A stretch of 64,000 nt of DNA from Bacillus sp. FJAT-27225 (GCF_001685025.1 NZ_MAYU01000021.1:682001-746000); one strand, 5' to 3'. Positions 1 to 9,688 are shown, counted from the stretch's first letter. Made by a program: numbers and translations. The notes: a model not told the origin generated them from the sequence alone.

Positions 1-1827
1 ATTTTCGGCGAAAACGGGGTCAAAGGGCCAAATGGCGAAAACCTCGTTTCCATGAAGCAATTTTACGAACAGCAGTCAGGCGGTACCTATTCAGTTGATG
101 GAAAAGCGTATGGCTGGCTGAAAGTACCGGGAACGGCGGCATTTTACGGGGCGGATGCGAAAAACGGGCATGACAATGTGAGCCCCGGGGGGTCTAAGCA
201 GCTGGTAAGGGATACGCTTGTTGCCGCAATAGCTGCCGGGGTACCGCTTCAGGATTATGACTTTGAAGATCCACATGATCTCAATGGGGACGGAAACCTC
301 CTTGAGAAAGACGGCCTTGTCGACCATTTGATGATTATCCATTCCGGAATGGGACAGGAAGCGGGCGGAGGATCGCTTGGCGACAATGCGATCTGGTCGC
401 ATCGTTCCGCAAGTTTCTATGATCCGGATGGTTTAGGCAAAGGTCTTCCCGGATTTTACGACTACACCATGATGCCTGAAGACGGAGCTGTAGGTGTATT
501 CGCCCACGAGTACGGCCATGACCTTGGCCTTCCTGATGAATACGATACGATTTATTCAGGAACCGGTGAAGCGGTTGCCTACTGGTCGATCATGGCGAGC
601 GGTTCATGGGCCGGCAAAATTCCAGGAGCAGAGCCGACTGGGTTTTCTCCTTTTGCGAAGGAATACTTCCAAAGTTACCTTGGTGGCAACTGGTCGAATG
701 ATATGGTTGAGTTGGACTTGGAAGATGTGAGCGCAAAAGGAACTCAGTTTATTTTGGACCAGGGCAATTCACCTAATGGCAAAAATCCGAACATGGTGAA
801 AGTCAACCTTCCTCAAAAGTCTATTTTCGTTAACAAACCAGCGAATGGCGAGTATGAGTATTGGGGCGGCCAGGCTGATGAAATGGATACCAATATGGTG
901 ACTAAGGTTAACCTGACAGGAAAAACATCTGCCGCCCTTACTTTTGACACCTGGTATGATATTGAAGAGCAATGGGATTTTGCTTTTGTCCAGGTTTCCG
1001 AAGATAACGGTAAAACGTGGAAATCAATAGGAAACAACAACACACGTTCCGACGCTACATCTCAAGCATACCCGACCATCCTGGATTCACTGCCTGGTTT
1101 CACCGGTAACTCCAATGGCTGGAAGCCTGAGACATTTGATTTAACTTCCTATGCAGGAAAAGATATTCAGCTACGTTTCCGCTATGCTACCGACTGGGCA
1201 ACCTCTCAGGAAGGTTTCTATGTTGACAACATTAAAGTGGTTGCCGACGGCCAGACACTTGTTGATGATGGTGCCGAGAGCAACTCTCCGTTTACCTTGA
1301 ATGGATTTAAGAAATCAAATGGGTATAAGTATGGGGACCACTACTATCTCCTTGAATGGCGTAACCATAAAGGCGTTGATGAAGGTCTGGCCCATATCAA
1401 ACGCGGCAATTCAATAATGAGCTATGATGGCGGGCTGGTTGTCTGGTATGTAGACCCGACCTTTACGGATAACTGGACCGGCATCCATGCTGGTGAAGGA
1501 TTCTTAGGTGTCGTCGATTCTCATCCGGCAACAAACCTGTTGTGGAATATTGTCGGAAATGATCCGGTCCAGGCATCAACCCGTTTCCATATCGCCGATG
1601 CGGCATTTGGACTGAATCCGACATCCGGCCTGGACATATTGTATCCGAATGTTCAATCGCTGAACCTGTCTCCACAGGAAAGAGTCACCTTGTTCGACGA
1701 CAGCAATTCGTACGAAAATCCATTCATGGATGATGCCGGCCGCAAGCTCGGCAAATACGGCCTGAAAATCCGTGTAAATGGCCAGGCTGTTGACAAATCG
1801 ACAGGTGGAATCGTTATCTACAAATAA
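1..1827 (+). CDS. inhA: Immune inhibitor A-type M6 metalloprotease (5' end missing)
   Basis: Secreted zinc endopeptidase of family M6. The frame is open from base 1, so the gene starts before the window; 608 residues are visible. The zinc-binding and catalytic motif HEYGHDLGLPDEYD (HExxHxxGxxD) lies near visible residue 169 and is complete. After it comes a beta-rich region in which FDTWYDIEEQWDFAFVQVS and FYVDNIK resemble the carbohydrate-binding-like VEG part of InhA. Family members are close to 800 residues, so about 190 N-terminal residues (signal peptide and propeptide) should lie upstream. InhA proteins are secreted and degrade host or environmental proteins. It is followed directly by a strong terminator and is the last gene of its transcript. 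Family assignment is firm; substrate is unknown. Confidence 0.93.
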   Translation: MFGENGVKGPNGENLVSMKQFYEQQSGGTYSVDGKAYGWLKVPGTAAFYGADAKNGHDNVSPGGSKQLVRDTLVAAIAAGVPLQDYDFEDPHDLNGDGNLLEKDGLVDHLMIIHSGMGQEAGGGSLGDNAIWSHRSASFYDPDGLGKGLPGFYDYTMMPEDGAVGVFAHEYGHDLGLPDEYDTIYSGTGEAVAYWSIMASGSWAGKIPGAEPTGFSPFAKEYFQSYLGGNWSNDMVELDLEDVSAKGTQFILDQGNSPNGKNPNMVKVNLPQKSIFVNKPANGEYEYWGGQADEMDTNMVTKVNLTGKTSAALTFDTWYDIEEQWDFAFVQVSEDNGKTWKSIGNNNTRSDATSQAYPTILDSLPGFTGNSNGWKPETFDLTSYAGKDIQLRFRYATDWATSQEGFYVDNIKVVADGQTLVDDGAESNSPFTLNGFKKSNGYKYGDHYYLLEWRNHKGVDEGLAHIKRGNSIMSYDGGLVVWYVDPTFTDNWTGIHAGEGFLGVVDSHPATNLLWNIVGNDPVQASTRFHIADAAFGLNPTSGLDILYPNVQSLNLSPQERVTLFDDSNSYENPFMDDAGRKLGKYGLKIRVNGQAVDKSTGGIVIYK

Positions 1828-1834
1828 GAAGAGC

Positions 1835-1875
1835 GCCCCATTGCAATCCTTTACTGCAATGGGGCTTTTATTTTG
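1835..1875 (+). terminator. Rho-independent terminator of the InhA gene
   Basis: Eleven-base stem GCCCCATTGCA / TGCAATGGGGC with a 9-base loop, followed by a T-rich tail, starting 8 bases after the stop codon. Confidence 0.9.
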
Positions 1876-1950
1876 CTACGATAACGCCAGCCGGCATCCA
1901 TTTTACATGAAACAGACTGGCAGGTTTCATGAATGGCGAACTTTGTTCGC

Positions 1951-1986
1951 AAAAAATCCTAAAGCCATTAAGCTTTAGGATTTTTT
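1951..1986. terminator. Bidirectional hairpin terminator
   Basis: AATCCTAAAGC and GCTTTAGGATT form a near-perfect stem with an A-run on the left and a T-run on the right, so it can stop transcription both ways. It lies between the rightward InhA gene and the leftward helicase operon, which ends at 2045. Confidence 0.8.
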
Positions 1987-2044
1987 GATATGATTACTGC
2001 TGAGGTCAGACTCAGGAATGTAGTTTTCTTGGGACCAACAATCG

Positions 2045-2827
2045 CTAATCTTCAACAGAAGTATCCAGAGTTATTGCCATTTCTCCCATCCTTGTCTCCC
2101 GCCACTCCAAACGTTCCTTCTCTTCAATTTGCTTTTCAAGCGTTTCATCCCAGCGTCCCAACCAAGTATTCCAGACACGTGCGTAAAATGTATCCTGCTC
2201 TTTGTTATAAATCTGAAATTCCAGGCATGGGATGTGTTCGGCTTTCTGCTGGTCGAAGCGATTTACAGCGGTAACGACTGTTTGAAAACCGTCTTCCTCC
2301 TCGCCGTTTTCCATCTCGGAAAGAACGGGCAAGATTTTCTCGTCATCAATTTGACTCTGATGATCAGCATAGCGATAAAGAGGCAGTTCTTCATCCGTTT
2401 CAGACAAAGGGTCTTTCATCTCTGGCCAGACCTCATCATGGAAAGGACTATATGAAAGCAGTGCCGTCTCTTCTTCCTGTTCCTCTTCCATGATTCCAGT
2501 TTTCAGCTGTCCATGCCCTTTCGGTGTTAAAATGTACGTTCCTTTTTCAAGTGTGATCAAGCCCATCCGCTGCATTTTTTTCAGTAAGTCTTCAATGAAC
2601 AGCTCCTCGACGAGCAGCAGCTCGGATAAATTGGCTGCGCGGCGGATTTGGGTCTGCTCCAAGGTGAGCAGTATCATTTTCATAAGAATGTCCATTTTCG
2701 ATCGCTTTACACGACTGAACGCAACCGAATACGTAATCACCGGGATATACCAGACCAACGCCTTCTTTATTTGCACAGCTGAATTTTTTAGTAATTCAAC
2801 ACGCAATTTCTTTTTTAATTTATCCAA
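2045..2827 (-). CDS. Unknown protein with winged-helix-like segment, partner of the helicase
   Basis: No family recognised. The 260-residue product starts with a basic stretch (MDKLKKKLRVE). Residues about 60-115 look like a winged-helix fold (ANLSELLLVEELFIEDLL, then a turn and TYILTPKGHGQL), as in small DNA-binding regulators. A very acidic linker follows (EEEQEEETALL, ENGEEEDGF), then a C-terminal domain with WNTWLGRWDETLEKQ. The start is TTG, set by GAGGTGA six bases upstream inside the end of the helicase gene. The two genes overlap by 8 bp, so translation is probably coupled and the proteins made together. It may be a DNA-targeting or regulatory subunit of the helicase; that is inference from position only. 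Confidence 0.75.
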   Translation of the reverse strand: MDKLKKKLRVELLKNSAVQIKKALVWYIPVITYSVAFSRVKRSKMDILMKMILLTLEQTQIRRAANLSELLLVEELFIEDLLKKMQRMGLITLEKGTYILTPKGHGQLKTGIMEEEQEEETALLSYSPFHDEVWPEMKDPLSETDEELPLYRYADHQSQIDDEKILPVLSEMENGEEEDGFQTVVTAVNRFDQQKAEHIPCLEFQIYNKEQDTFYARVWNTWLGRWDETLEKQIEEKERLEWRETRMGEMAITLDTSVED

Positions 2828-5800
2828 GCAGACTCACCTCTTCAAGGGCTCGCAGTCCATTATGGTTTTTAACAGACTCGAAAACGTGGGTATACATTTC
2901 TCTCGCCCCAGAATGTTTTGTTCGTTCAGTGAACATCGTTGTACTGCCAATCATAACAAGCAGCTCTCTTGCCCTTGACAACGCGACATTTAGCCTGCGG
3001 TAGTCTTTGGCAAAACCGATATCATCCTGCTTGTTATCGTGATTGCGCACCATGCTCAGCAAAATCACATCCATCTCCATGCCCTGGAATCTATCAACTG
3101 TCCCGGTGCGAATCGTTAAGTGAGGTAAGTGCAATTCCTGTTGAAGAAGGCGGTCAATTCGTTTCACTTGCTCTCCGTAAAAACTGATTACACCAATGCT
3201 TTTCTTCTCATCCGGTTCCATTCTTCCTGCCTGCTTCGCTTCAGCTGTCGCTTGATTCAATTCAATCAGCAGCTCTCCAATCCTCTTCAGTTCAGCGGGG
3301 TTATACAGGCTTTTGCCGCCTTGCATTCTTTCTTCAAAAAAAGCAGGCTCATTCGGCATATCGAGCCAAAGAAGATGATTGTTGCGTTGAATGAGCGGGG
3401 ATTCAAGCTTGTGGTCCCGGACCGAATCGGAGTCGATCAAGCCGCATTGAAGCCGCTCGTTTTCCTGCATGTAAAAAGGCGTAATGGTTTCCATAATGGT
3501 TTCATGCATCCGGTATTGAATCGCGAGCATCGTTTTATTGCTTTTCGGCAGATTTTTAAACAAGCGCTCAAACAGCGACTCCTGCAACAGCTTCTTCAGT
3601 TCAGTAATTCCTTCAAAGTCTTCATTTTCTTTCATCATTTCCTGGAGTGTTTCCTCAAGCGTATCGTTCCCCAAAAGAGGCGGCAGCTGATGATGATCCC
3701 CGACGAGAATGATTTTCTTCCCTTTTAGCATCGGCAAAAGGAGTTCCGGTGGCGTAGCTTTTGACACCTCATCAATGATCACAACATCAAATTCCGGATA
3801 GTTTTCGATAAAGTCCTTGCGGGCCGATGCCACACATGTCGTTCCAATCACATTGGCATGCTTCACATAAAGCTTGCGGATTTCATTCAAGTCATGGTCC
3901 GTTGCTTCCTCAAGCAACGATCGCCACATTCCCTGAACCGACTGGAACAACGGAAGCCGCTTCTTTTCCTGTTTCAACGACTCACGTTTAAAAGAAATAC
4001 TTGCAAGCTTCTTTAATACCTCTTCATGCTCCAGTTCCGGCTTGGAGGATATGATTTCATTTAATGGAATGAGTTCAGCTTCTCTTTCGTTGAGGATACT
4101 GGAGAGTGTTGCAAGACGGTCTCCATTTTCGGTATGTTTCTTCTCTATTTCCTGGAGCTGAAGAGCTTCTTGCTCCCGTTTCTGGCGATTCATTTCAAGC
4201 CGATGCCTAGTCTGCTCAACCTGGTCTATTTTGTTCTTCAGTTCAAGCGCTTGGGCTTCTTTTTCAAAAAGCAATTCCTTCGCATTCGGTATCAATTCGG
4301 CGGACTCCATCATTTCCTTTTGCTTCGTTTGTAAAAAAGAAACTTTGGCGTCCTGCTCCTCCATCTGTCTCTGATACTTGTGGTAATACTGTTTATATTC
4401 ATCCTGGACAGGCTTAAGCTGGCCTATCAACTCCTGCTTCAACAGCAGAAGTGCTTCCTGGGCCATTCGTTTATCCGCATCATTCAATTTTAACTTATGC
4501 GCCTTAAGCCAAATATACTGTCTTCTGCCATATAACCCTTCAAGGAACCGTACAAGTCGATGAATTGTAGATTTACCCTTTAATTCACTTCTCAGCTGAG
4601 TTAAAAATTGATCAATTTCATTGCCAGTCGTCGGCAGTGGGGACGTGTTTTTCAATGGTTCGTACTGGTTCCCCAAAAGCTGTTCAAGATATCCGATCGC
4701 AGCTTGTAGTTTCTCGTTATATTTCTGGAGCTTATCAAGTTGGTTCTTTCTCTCACGAAGATGTTCGAGCTTTGCGATAGATGACTCGATTTGCAATGAA
4801 CGAGTAAAGTTTTGTTCGAGCATGATCCATTTTAGAGAGTCGATTTTCTTGGCCGCGGCGATTCTATTTACCAGGGCAACTTTCTTTTCTGAAGCTTCTC
4901 TCCATTTCTCGCATTCGGCAGTGCTTTTATCGATCGCCAATTTCACTTCCTGTATCTCGTTTTCAAGCTCCAGAAGTGCCACACTTTTTTTGAGACCCAC
5001 AATTTCTTGCTGGATGACTTCTAACTCGGATAGAATTTTATCAACGTCAGGCTCTTCAGCAAGAAATCTTTCATCATTTTCAATAGACTCCTTCAACGAA
5101 TGAAGCGACTGTTCGATTTTCTGCAAAAGCTGCTGAATCGTTTGCCGTTCTTGCTCAGCAGTACGTATCTCTTTTTTATACTGATCAATAACCGACTGAA
5201 TTTCGGCAGCCTTCTCCTGGGCTTTCTTTTTTGCTTCGAGCTCAGCCACGACTCGAACTAGCTTCTGCTGGAGTTGCTCATGTTCCTGTTCATTCGCCGT
5301 CCATTCCGTTTCGATTTCCTTCTCGCGCAGCTTTCGTGTTTCAACTCCAGTAGAAACTTCCTTAAACGTGTGGTCTTTCCAATACTGGCCGACATTTTCC
5401 TCAATGAACTTCTTGCCTTCTTCTTCAATACTTTCGGTACGGCCGACACGGAGAATTCGGATATCCTTATTTGCAAGCAAACGACCAAGGGCATTGTCGA
5501 CCGCCAAATTCGATTGTGACGCCACAAGAGTACGCAGCCCTGCCTTGGCATTCTGCAGGCAAATTTCCGAAATAACGGTTGTCTTTCCTGTTCCGGGCGG
5601 CCCTTGGATAACGTATAAGTCTTCAACAGACATAGCTCCAGTTACAGCTGCCTTCTGGAACTCATTCAGACGGTTGTGGAACTGCAGCTCAACCTTCTTT
5701 TTCACCGCTTTAACTGGCGGCTTGTTCTCAAATAAGAGGCGTTCTAGTTCAGGATTGGCTGCCAGGCCGTTTTCCAATTGCTTGAATCCTTGGCGAAGCC

Positions 5801-6587
5801 TCTTCACCTGGCTTAAGGTCGCAAAATTACTAAAAATCACTTCTCGAGGATGCTGGTCAAGCCGTTGGCTGCGGGCCTGTTCTTCCAAATATGCGGGCAA
5901 TTCGACTTCAACAGTGGAGGCCGCGCGATTCGCTTTCAGGACTTTGCCGATATCCTGGCAGCTTCCCTTCAGCTTGACGCTCATATCCTTGAGTGACTTC
6001 CATTCCTTTTCGCCCATCTGGCAGCCAGTTATTTTCACCCGGCTAAAATCAGCATTGAAAATTAGCGCAGAATAGCGGGAGGTAATATCAGGAATGTCCG
6101 CGGACTGCTCCTGAATTTTCAAATAGCCTTCCCAGCTTCCAATCCGCTTCTTCACATACATCGAACTTTCCTGGGCAACCGGCATCGTGTGGATTAAATT
6201 CAGTAACTCAAACGGCAGTGGTGTTCCGCCTTGAGCATTCGAGTCAAACGCCAGATTTGCCGGACGCCGCCAATTGGAAGCCAGAGTGATATGTACTGGC
6301 CTTGTCGTCACATTCGTTACAACAAACCGGTCCGGCTTCACCAAACAATGCAGGACGATTATAAACTTTCTGTACTTGTCCGCAAGCGTTCCATTCTTCT
6401 CACGGTCAAAAAACAAGGCAGCCGAGACAAGCCCGTCTGCCGATTGAGGATATTTTTCTATATAAACATGAAAGGATTTTTCCAATAAAAAAAACGATCG
6501 CTCATCCAACCCAAGCTCTCGCATTTTATCCTTCACCTTATTGGTCAAAGTAATCGGACATCGATATGCAGTTTTTTGTGTTTTCAT
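2820..6587 (-). CDS. Large superfamily 1 DNA/RNA helicase with central coiled coil
   Basis: ATP-dependent nucleic-acid helicase of the AAA_11/AAA_12 (DNA2/NAM7, Upf1-like) type. Visible motifs: Walker A GPPGTGKTT near residue 330, Walker B-like VVIIDEVSKATPPE near 940, motif III VGDHHQLPPL, motif IV QYRMH near 1025, motif V VDRFQGMEMDVILLS, and motif VI RRLNVALSRAR near 1200. Between Walker A and B lies about 450 residues of Glu/Lys/Gln-rich coiled coil, an SMC/Rad50-like insertion. The N-terminal 290 residues match no domain I recognise. The second of two adjacent ATGs is chosen because AGGTGG is seven bases upstream of it. The coupled downstream gene suggests a two-protein machine; repair, RNA metabolism and phage defence are all possible. 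Confidence 0.9.
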   Translation of the reverse strand: MKTQKTAYRCPITLTNKVKDKMRELGLDERSFFLLEKSFHVYIEKYPQSADGLVSAALFFDREKNGTLADKYRKFIIVLHCLVKPDRFVVTNVTTRPVHITLASNWRRPANLAFDSNAQGGTPLPFELLNLIHTMPVAQESSMYVKKRIGSWEGYLKIQEQSADIPDITSRYSALIFNADFSRVKITGCQMGEKEWKSLKDMSVKLKGSCQDIGKVLKANRAASTVEVELPAYLEEQARSQRLDQHPREVIFSNFATLSQVKRLRQGFKQLENGLAANPELERLLFENKPPVKAVKKKVELQFHNRLNEFQKAAVTGAMSVEDLYVIQGPPGTGKTTVISEICLQNAKAGLRTLVASQSNLAVDNALGRLLANKDIRILRVGRTESIEEEGKKFIEENVGQYWKDHTFKEVSTGVETRKLREKEIETEWTANEQEHEQLQQKLVRVVAELEAKKKAQEKAAEIQSVIDQYKKEIRTAEQERQTIQQLLQKIEQSLHSLKESIENDERFLAEEPDVDKILSELEVIQQEIVGLKKSVALLELENEIQEVKLAIDKSTAECEKWREASEKKVALVNRIAAAKKIDSLKWIMLEQNFTRSLQIESSIAKLEHLRERKNQLDKLQKYNEKLQAAIGYLEQLLGNQYEPLKNTSPLPTTGNEIDQFLTQLRSELKGKSTIHRLVRFLEGLYGRRQYIWLKAHKLKLNDADKRMAQEALLLLKQELIGQLKPVQDEYKQYYHKYQRQMEEQDAKVSFLQTKQKEMMESAELIPNAKELLFEKEAQALELKNKIDQVEQTRHRLEMNRQKREQEALQLQEIEKKHTENGDRLATLSSILNEREAELIPLNEIISSKPELEHEEVLKKLASISFKRESLKQEKKRLPLFQSVQGMWRSLLEEATDHDLNEIRKLYVKHANVIGTTCVASARKDFIENYPEFDVVIIDEVSKATPPELLLPMLKGKKIILVGDHHQLPPLLGNDTLEETLQEMMKENEDFEGITELKKLLQESLFERLFKNLPKSNKTMLAIQYRMHETIMETITPFYMQENERLQCGLIDSDSVRDHKLESPLIQRNNHLLWLDMPNEPAFFEERMQGGKSLYNPAELKRIGELLIELNQATAEAKQAGRMEPDEKKSIGVISFYGEQVKRIDRLLQQELHLPHLTIRTGTVDRFQGMEMDVILLSMVRNHDNKQDDIGFAKDYRRLNVALSRARELLVMIGSTTMFTERTKHSGAREMYTHVFESVKNHNGLRALEEVSLLG

Positions 6588-6870
6588 CATATGTCCACCT
6601 GCTTTACTTACACATCCAAAAAATTTAACAACTTAGCAATTATAGCACACTATCCTTCCTACACTCGTACCATTTTAAAGTAAAAATAAAAAGAATGTCC
6701 GGCTAACTAGGGCCAGTTTGTTTAAGGAAAAACGAAATAGGAAAGATAAATGTATATACTAGTTTCCTGTTGATTCAGAAACTGTTACAAAGGTAGTTCT
6801 TACCCTAATACTCGTTCCGGAAATCAAACTATGTTAGACTAAATGTTCGAAAAAAGAAATGAGGTATCCA

Positions 6871-7065
6871 ATGTTTAAAAAAATCTTGAAACAAATTAAG
6901 CAACTTTCGCAAGGCAGCAGTGAGCGAAGACATCGCCATTATCGAAGAGGCAGCAGCAGTGAACGAGGCTTTTATCCTCGAGGAAGCAGCAGCAGCCGAC
7001 GCTATAAACAATCTCCAATGAGTGGAAGCAGCTACTACAAACGGAGAGGTCGAAGCAGCAGTTAA
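6871..7065 (+). CDS. Small Arg/Ser-rich basic protein
   Basis: A 64-residue peptide opening with an amphipathic basic helix (MFKKILKQIKQL), then a low-complexity tail of serine clusters (SSS, SSSS) with Arg, Tyr and Gly, such as RRGSSSERG and KRRGRSSS. An ATG four codons upstream is in frame, but GAGGT lies just ahead of 6871, so this start is preferred. Its stop is 16 bases from the stop of the convergent Ser/Thr kinase gene. The composition looks like eukaryotic RS domains and fits a nucleic-acid-binding or phosphorylated disordered protein. No family recognised. The kinase-substrate idea is inference from adjacency. Confidence 0.7.
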   Translation: MFKKILKQIKQLSQGSSERRHRHYRRGSSSERGFYPRGSSSSRRYKQSPMSGSSYYKRRGRSSS

Positions 7066-7081
7066 TCCCCCTTCCTATCAT

Positions 7082-7897
7082 TTACTTTTTATTTGCTATA
7101 AGTGCAGCATGAAGATCGATTGAGATTTCACTACTATTTAAGTAAGGTTCTTTAATTTGCAGTAACCTCTTTAGCAAATTAACAGTTTCTTTTTCTAAAG
7201 AAAGTTCTTCCGTCCAAGGAAGAGCTTTTTTGTTTTTGGAAGAGTACGTCGTATAAAGCAAATATAATATTATTTCTCCTAAATCATAGTAGTCCTGTTG
7301 TTTCAGCTCCTGGATATTTTTTTGTTTGTTAGGAGAAGGATGGAATGGGTCAACAGCAGTTTCGTGCTTTGCCAAACCAAAATCAATTAAGAATAGTTCC
7401 TTGTCCTTTAGCAGGATGTTTGGAATACGTAAATCTTGATGATAAATATCTTTTTCGTGAAGATACTCGACTAATTCAAGCAAGTGAGTAAGAACCAGTA
7501 ACGACTCTTCCTCATTAAAGGTCTTTTTATGAAAAAAAATCTGTTCTTCCAGGTTATCGCCTTCAATAAAGCTCATCACATAAAAGAACTGCCCGTTAGT
7601 TGAAAAGGCATCAAATAGCCTCGGCAAATTTTTATGGTTAACCATACGCAAAACAGAGATTTCATTTTCAAACATTGCCACCTCTTGTTTGTTGCGTCGC
7701 TTACTTGGACGAAGCTGTTTCACTACTATAGTCTTGTTTGTCTTTGTGTCTTCACACAGATAAACGATTCCATAGCTTCCAGCCCCTATTACGTTCAAAA
7801 CTTCGTACTGTTCATTCAAAACTGTTCCTTTTTTAAAAGGTTTGTCCACAAAAAATTGATAAACTTTTCTAATTCTACGGAAAAATGATACGTTCAT
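7082..7897 (-). CDS. Hanks-type serine/threonine protein kinase, YbdM-like
   Basis: Cytoplasmic 271-residue protein that is essentially only a kinase domain. Motifs: glycine loop GAGSYGIVYLCED near residue 37, ATP-anchoring Lys in VVKQL, Glu in the C-helix (MFENEISVL), catalytic loop HQDLRIPNILL with Asp and Asn kept but HRD changed to HQD, and DFGLAK magnesium loop. No membrane segment or PASTA domain, so it is not a PrkC-type wall sensor. Similar in layout to short Bacillus kinases such as YbdM. ATG follows GAGAGGGG. The RS-rich peptide gene converges on its 3' end and an unknown DUF1835-like gene lies just upstream on the same strand, a 34-base gap. Active kinase is likely; target unknown. 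Confidence 0.9.
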   Translation of the reverse strand: MNVSFFRRIRKVYQFFVDKPFKKGTVLNEQYEVLNVIGAGSYGIVYLCEDTKTNKTIVVKQLRPSKRRNKQEVAMFENEISVLRMVNHKNLPRLFDAFSTNGQFFYVMSFIEGDNLEEQIFFHKKTFNEEESLLVLTHLLELVEYLHEKDIYHQDLRIPNILLKDKELFLIDFGLAKHETAVDPFHPSPNKQKNIQELKQQDYYDLGEIILYLLYTTYSSKNKKALPWTEELSLEKETVNLLKRLLQIKEPYLNSSEISIDLHAALIANKK

Positions 7898-7931
7898 CTT
7901 CCCCTCTCCAGACTATTGTTGTGATTGATAC

Positions 7932-8636
7932 CTATTTAGTTCTATTAATTAGCTCTATATATTGTGAATCCCCGTAGCCTACTTCCGGGAACTGATTAAA
8001 TAGCTCTTTTAATAAGTCTTTTGTTGATATATCTTTATTTTTTTTGATAAAGTTCACTACTGCATTATCTTCATTTAGCATATCTAAATAAATGTTTATT
8101 GCCTGGGACATAACCGGATATAGTTCAGCTGATGGTTTCGTATGGTTAACCAACACTTCTTTATATACAGAGTCATAATGCCCTAATTGAAGTTCGGTAT
8201 GAGTAACTTTAAATTCAGCATCCTCCCTGAAGCTATTTAAGAACACTTTCCCCTTATAGCCTGACTGTTCGAGATAGGAAAGCATGGTTAGAAGGTTCAT
8301 GTGACAAAACATATCTTCACCGAACCATAAAACGATGCATTCATACTCTTTATCAAATAGATTGGCTAAAGGAGTAATAACCTTTTCGATATATCCCTCT
8401 TTTGGTTCATGATGGCCAGCCGCTCGTGTGTTTATAAACTCTTCATCAAAAGTATGTTCAGTAGTCGCGTTCACACACATTGCTTCATTAAAAGGAGCAT
8501 AATCAGACTCTCCCATTAGTTTGTTAGCTTTAAACTCTTCAAACATCATTTGACCGTTCAAAATGTGCATTACCTCTATGTCGAACAACTCTCTCTGCGC
8601 ATGATGTAACTTTTCAACCTCGCTAGAAATATTCAT
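7932..8636 (-). CDS. DUF1835-like protein of unknown function
   Basis: A 234-residue soluble protein. VMHILNGQMMFEEFK near residue 22, APFNEAM near 46 and CIVLWFGEDMFCHMNLL near 115 fit the pattern of DUF1835 proteins (a beta-alpha start and a V-LWFG-D-F segment). No catalytic motif is visible. It lies 34 bases upstream of the kinase gene on the same strand and may be co-transcribed with it. Family match is from memory of the pattern and not certain. Confidence 0.7.
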   Translation of the reverse strand: MNISSEVEKLHHAQRELFDIEVMHILNGQMMFEEFKANKLMGESDYAPFNEAMCVNATTEHTFDEEFINTRAAGHHEPKEGYIEKVITPLANLFDKEYECIVLWFGEDMFCHMNLLTMLSYLEQSGYKGKVFLNSFREDAEFKVTHTELQLGHYDSVYKEVLVNHTKPSAELYPVMSQAINIYLDMLNEDNAVVNFIKKNKDISTKDLLKELFNQFPEVGYGDSQYIELINRTK

Positions 8637-8815
8637 TTACTATCATTCTCCATTTTTATTAAGTAATTTTTACTGTATCTACGTTCACATCAGTACATTC
8701 GATTAAACATGGTAACACCTAATCTCTAACTTTCACTTTTTTGTATGTTTTTCTAAACTCTATTTTCTTGTTTATCTTCATATCGAAAAAAACCCCTTCC
8801 GAGATTTATTGAAGA

Positions 8816-9103
8816 TTAAAGAACTTTTTTTAGAAAAGGAATATACGTCTGTGAACCAATGCCCCGATCCATTGTTCTATAAAGATATTTCACTTCATGT
8901 TCAAACTGGCTAAATACATCAAGTGCATCATAATAAATTCCCAAATCTAATACTTTCTCTCTATTAATATGGTATTCATATAAGATACCACTTATTTTAA
9001 ATAGCAGCTTGAATTCATCCTCAGTAAAGGAATAATCAATGATTTCCCCTTCTTCGTCTCCCCTTGAAATAATCCTTTCCAGCTTTTCCTTCAACTCAGC
9101 CAA
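8816..9103 (-). CDS. Small unknown protein
   Basis: About 95 residues, acidic and mainly helical, with no signal or membrane segment. The frame opens with TTG at 9118, but GGGGGA lies seven bases before an in-frame TTG at 9103, which I take as the start. LFKISGILYEYHINREKVLDL and FSQFEHEVKYLYRTMDRG look like ordinary coding sequence. Function unknown; the start is uncertain. Confidence 0.55.
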   Translation of the reverse strand: MAELKEKLERIISRGDEEGEIIDYSFTEDEFKLLFKISGILYEYHINREKVLDLGIYYDALDVFSQFEHEVKYLYRTMDRGIGSQTYIPFLKKVL

Positions 9104-9427
9104 ACCGCATTCCCCCAAAGTAAAAAGTAAAAAGAACTTGTAAAAAACCGAACCGTTAAACAGGAATCCTGTAATGTCTATTGGATCTATAGGTATTCAT
9201 ATTCCTTTAAATCACATAACTATCCTTACTTCGGATTCAGATAAGACACCAACTTACTATACAATTTTATCTAAATGCCATCACCATTGATTTTCTGAAA
9301 CCCTGTATTTCATTTATCCTATCGTATAAAGAAGACGCCGTATTATTAGGAACTAATTGCATTCATTACTGATCTTAATTAAACACAGTTACCCAGGAGT
9401 TGTACGAACAGGCAAAGAAAAAAAGCA
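9104..9427. other. Non-coding stretch, nothing recognised
   Basis: AT-rich sequence with no convincing ORF, hairpin or repeat. It separates two small leftward genes. Confidence 0.5.
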
Positions 9428-9454
9428 CAAAAAAACTTGGCATTATACCAAGTT
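9428..9454 (-). terminator. Terminator overlapping a stop codon
   Basis: Read leftward, AACTTGG and CCAAGTT form a 7-base stem followed by a run of T. The loop contains the TAA stop of the small membrane protein gene. Confidence 0.75.
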
Positions 9455-9688
9455 AGGGGTGCTCTTATGCTTATTTTTAAGTATTCGTTCTGTAATAAAT
9501 CCGACGATAAAACCAATTATAATAGGAACAGTCGAAAATCCAGCTTCAAAAGTTACACCTTCGGATGGATTCTCTAAATGAAAATTCCAACTTAAAAGTA
9601 AAATATTAAATACGTTTCCGATTGTATATAACACAACCATTGACAATATTGACGCTAACAAAGGAAACCAAAATAACTTCTTTTTCAC
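9443..9688 (-). CDS. Small two-helix membrane protein
   Basis: An 81-residue protein with two predicted membrane segments (FPLLASILSMVVLYTIGNVF and VPIIIGFIVGFITERIL) and a Lys-rich C-terminus (KNKHKSTPN). The ATG at 9712 is in frame, but AAAGGGAGGTG lies six bases upstream of GTG at 9688, a much better start. No family recognised. A terminator overlaps the stop codon, so it is probably a single-gene unit. Confidence 0.75.
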   Translation of the reverse strand: MKKKLFWFPLLASILSMVVLYTIGNVFNILLLSWNFHLENPSEGVTFEAGFSTVPIIIGFIVGFITERILKNKHKSTPNLV

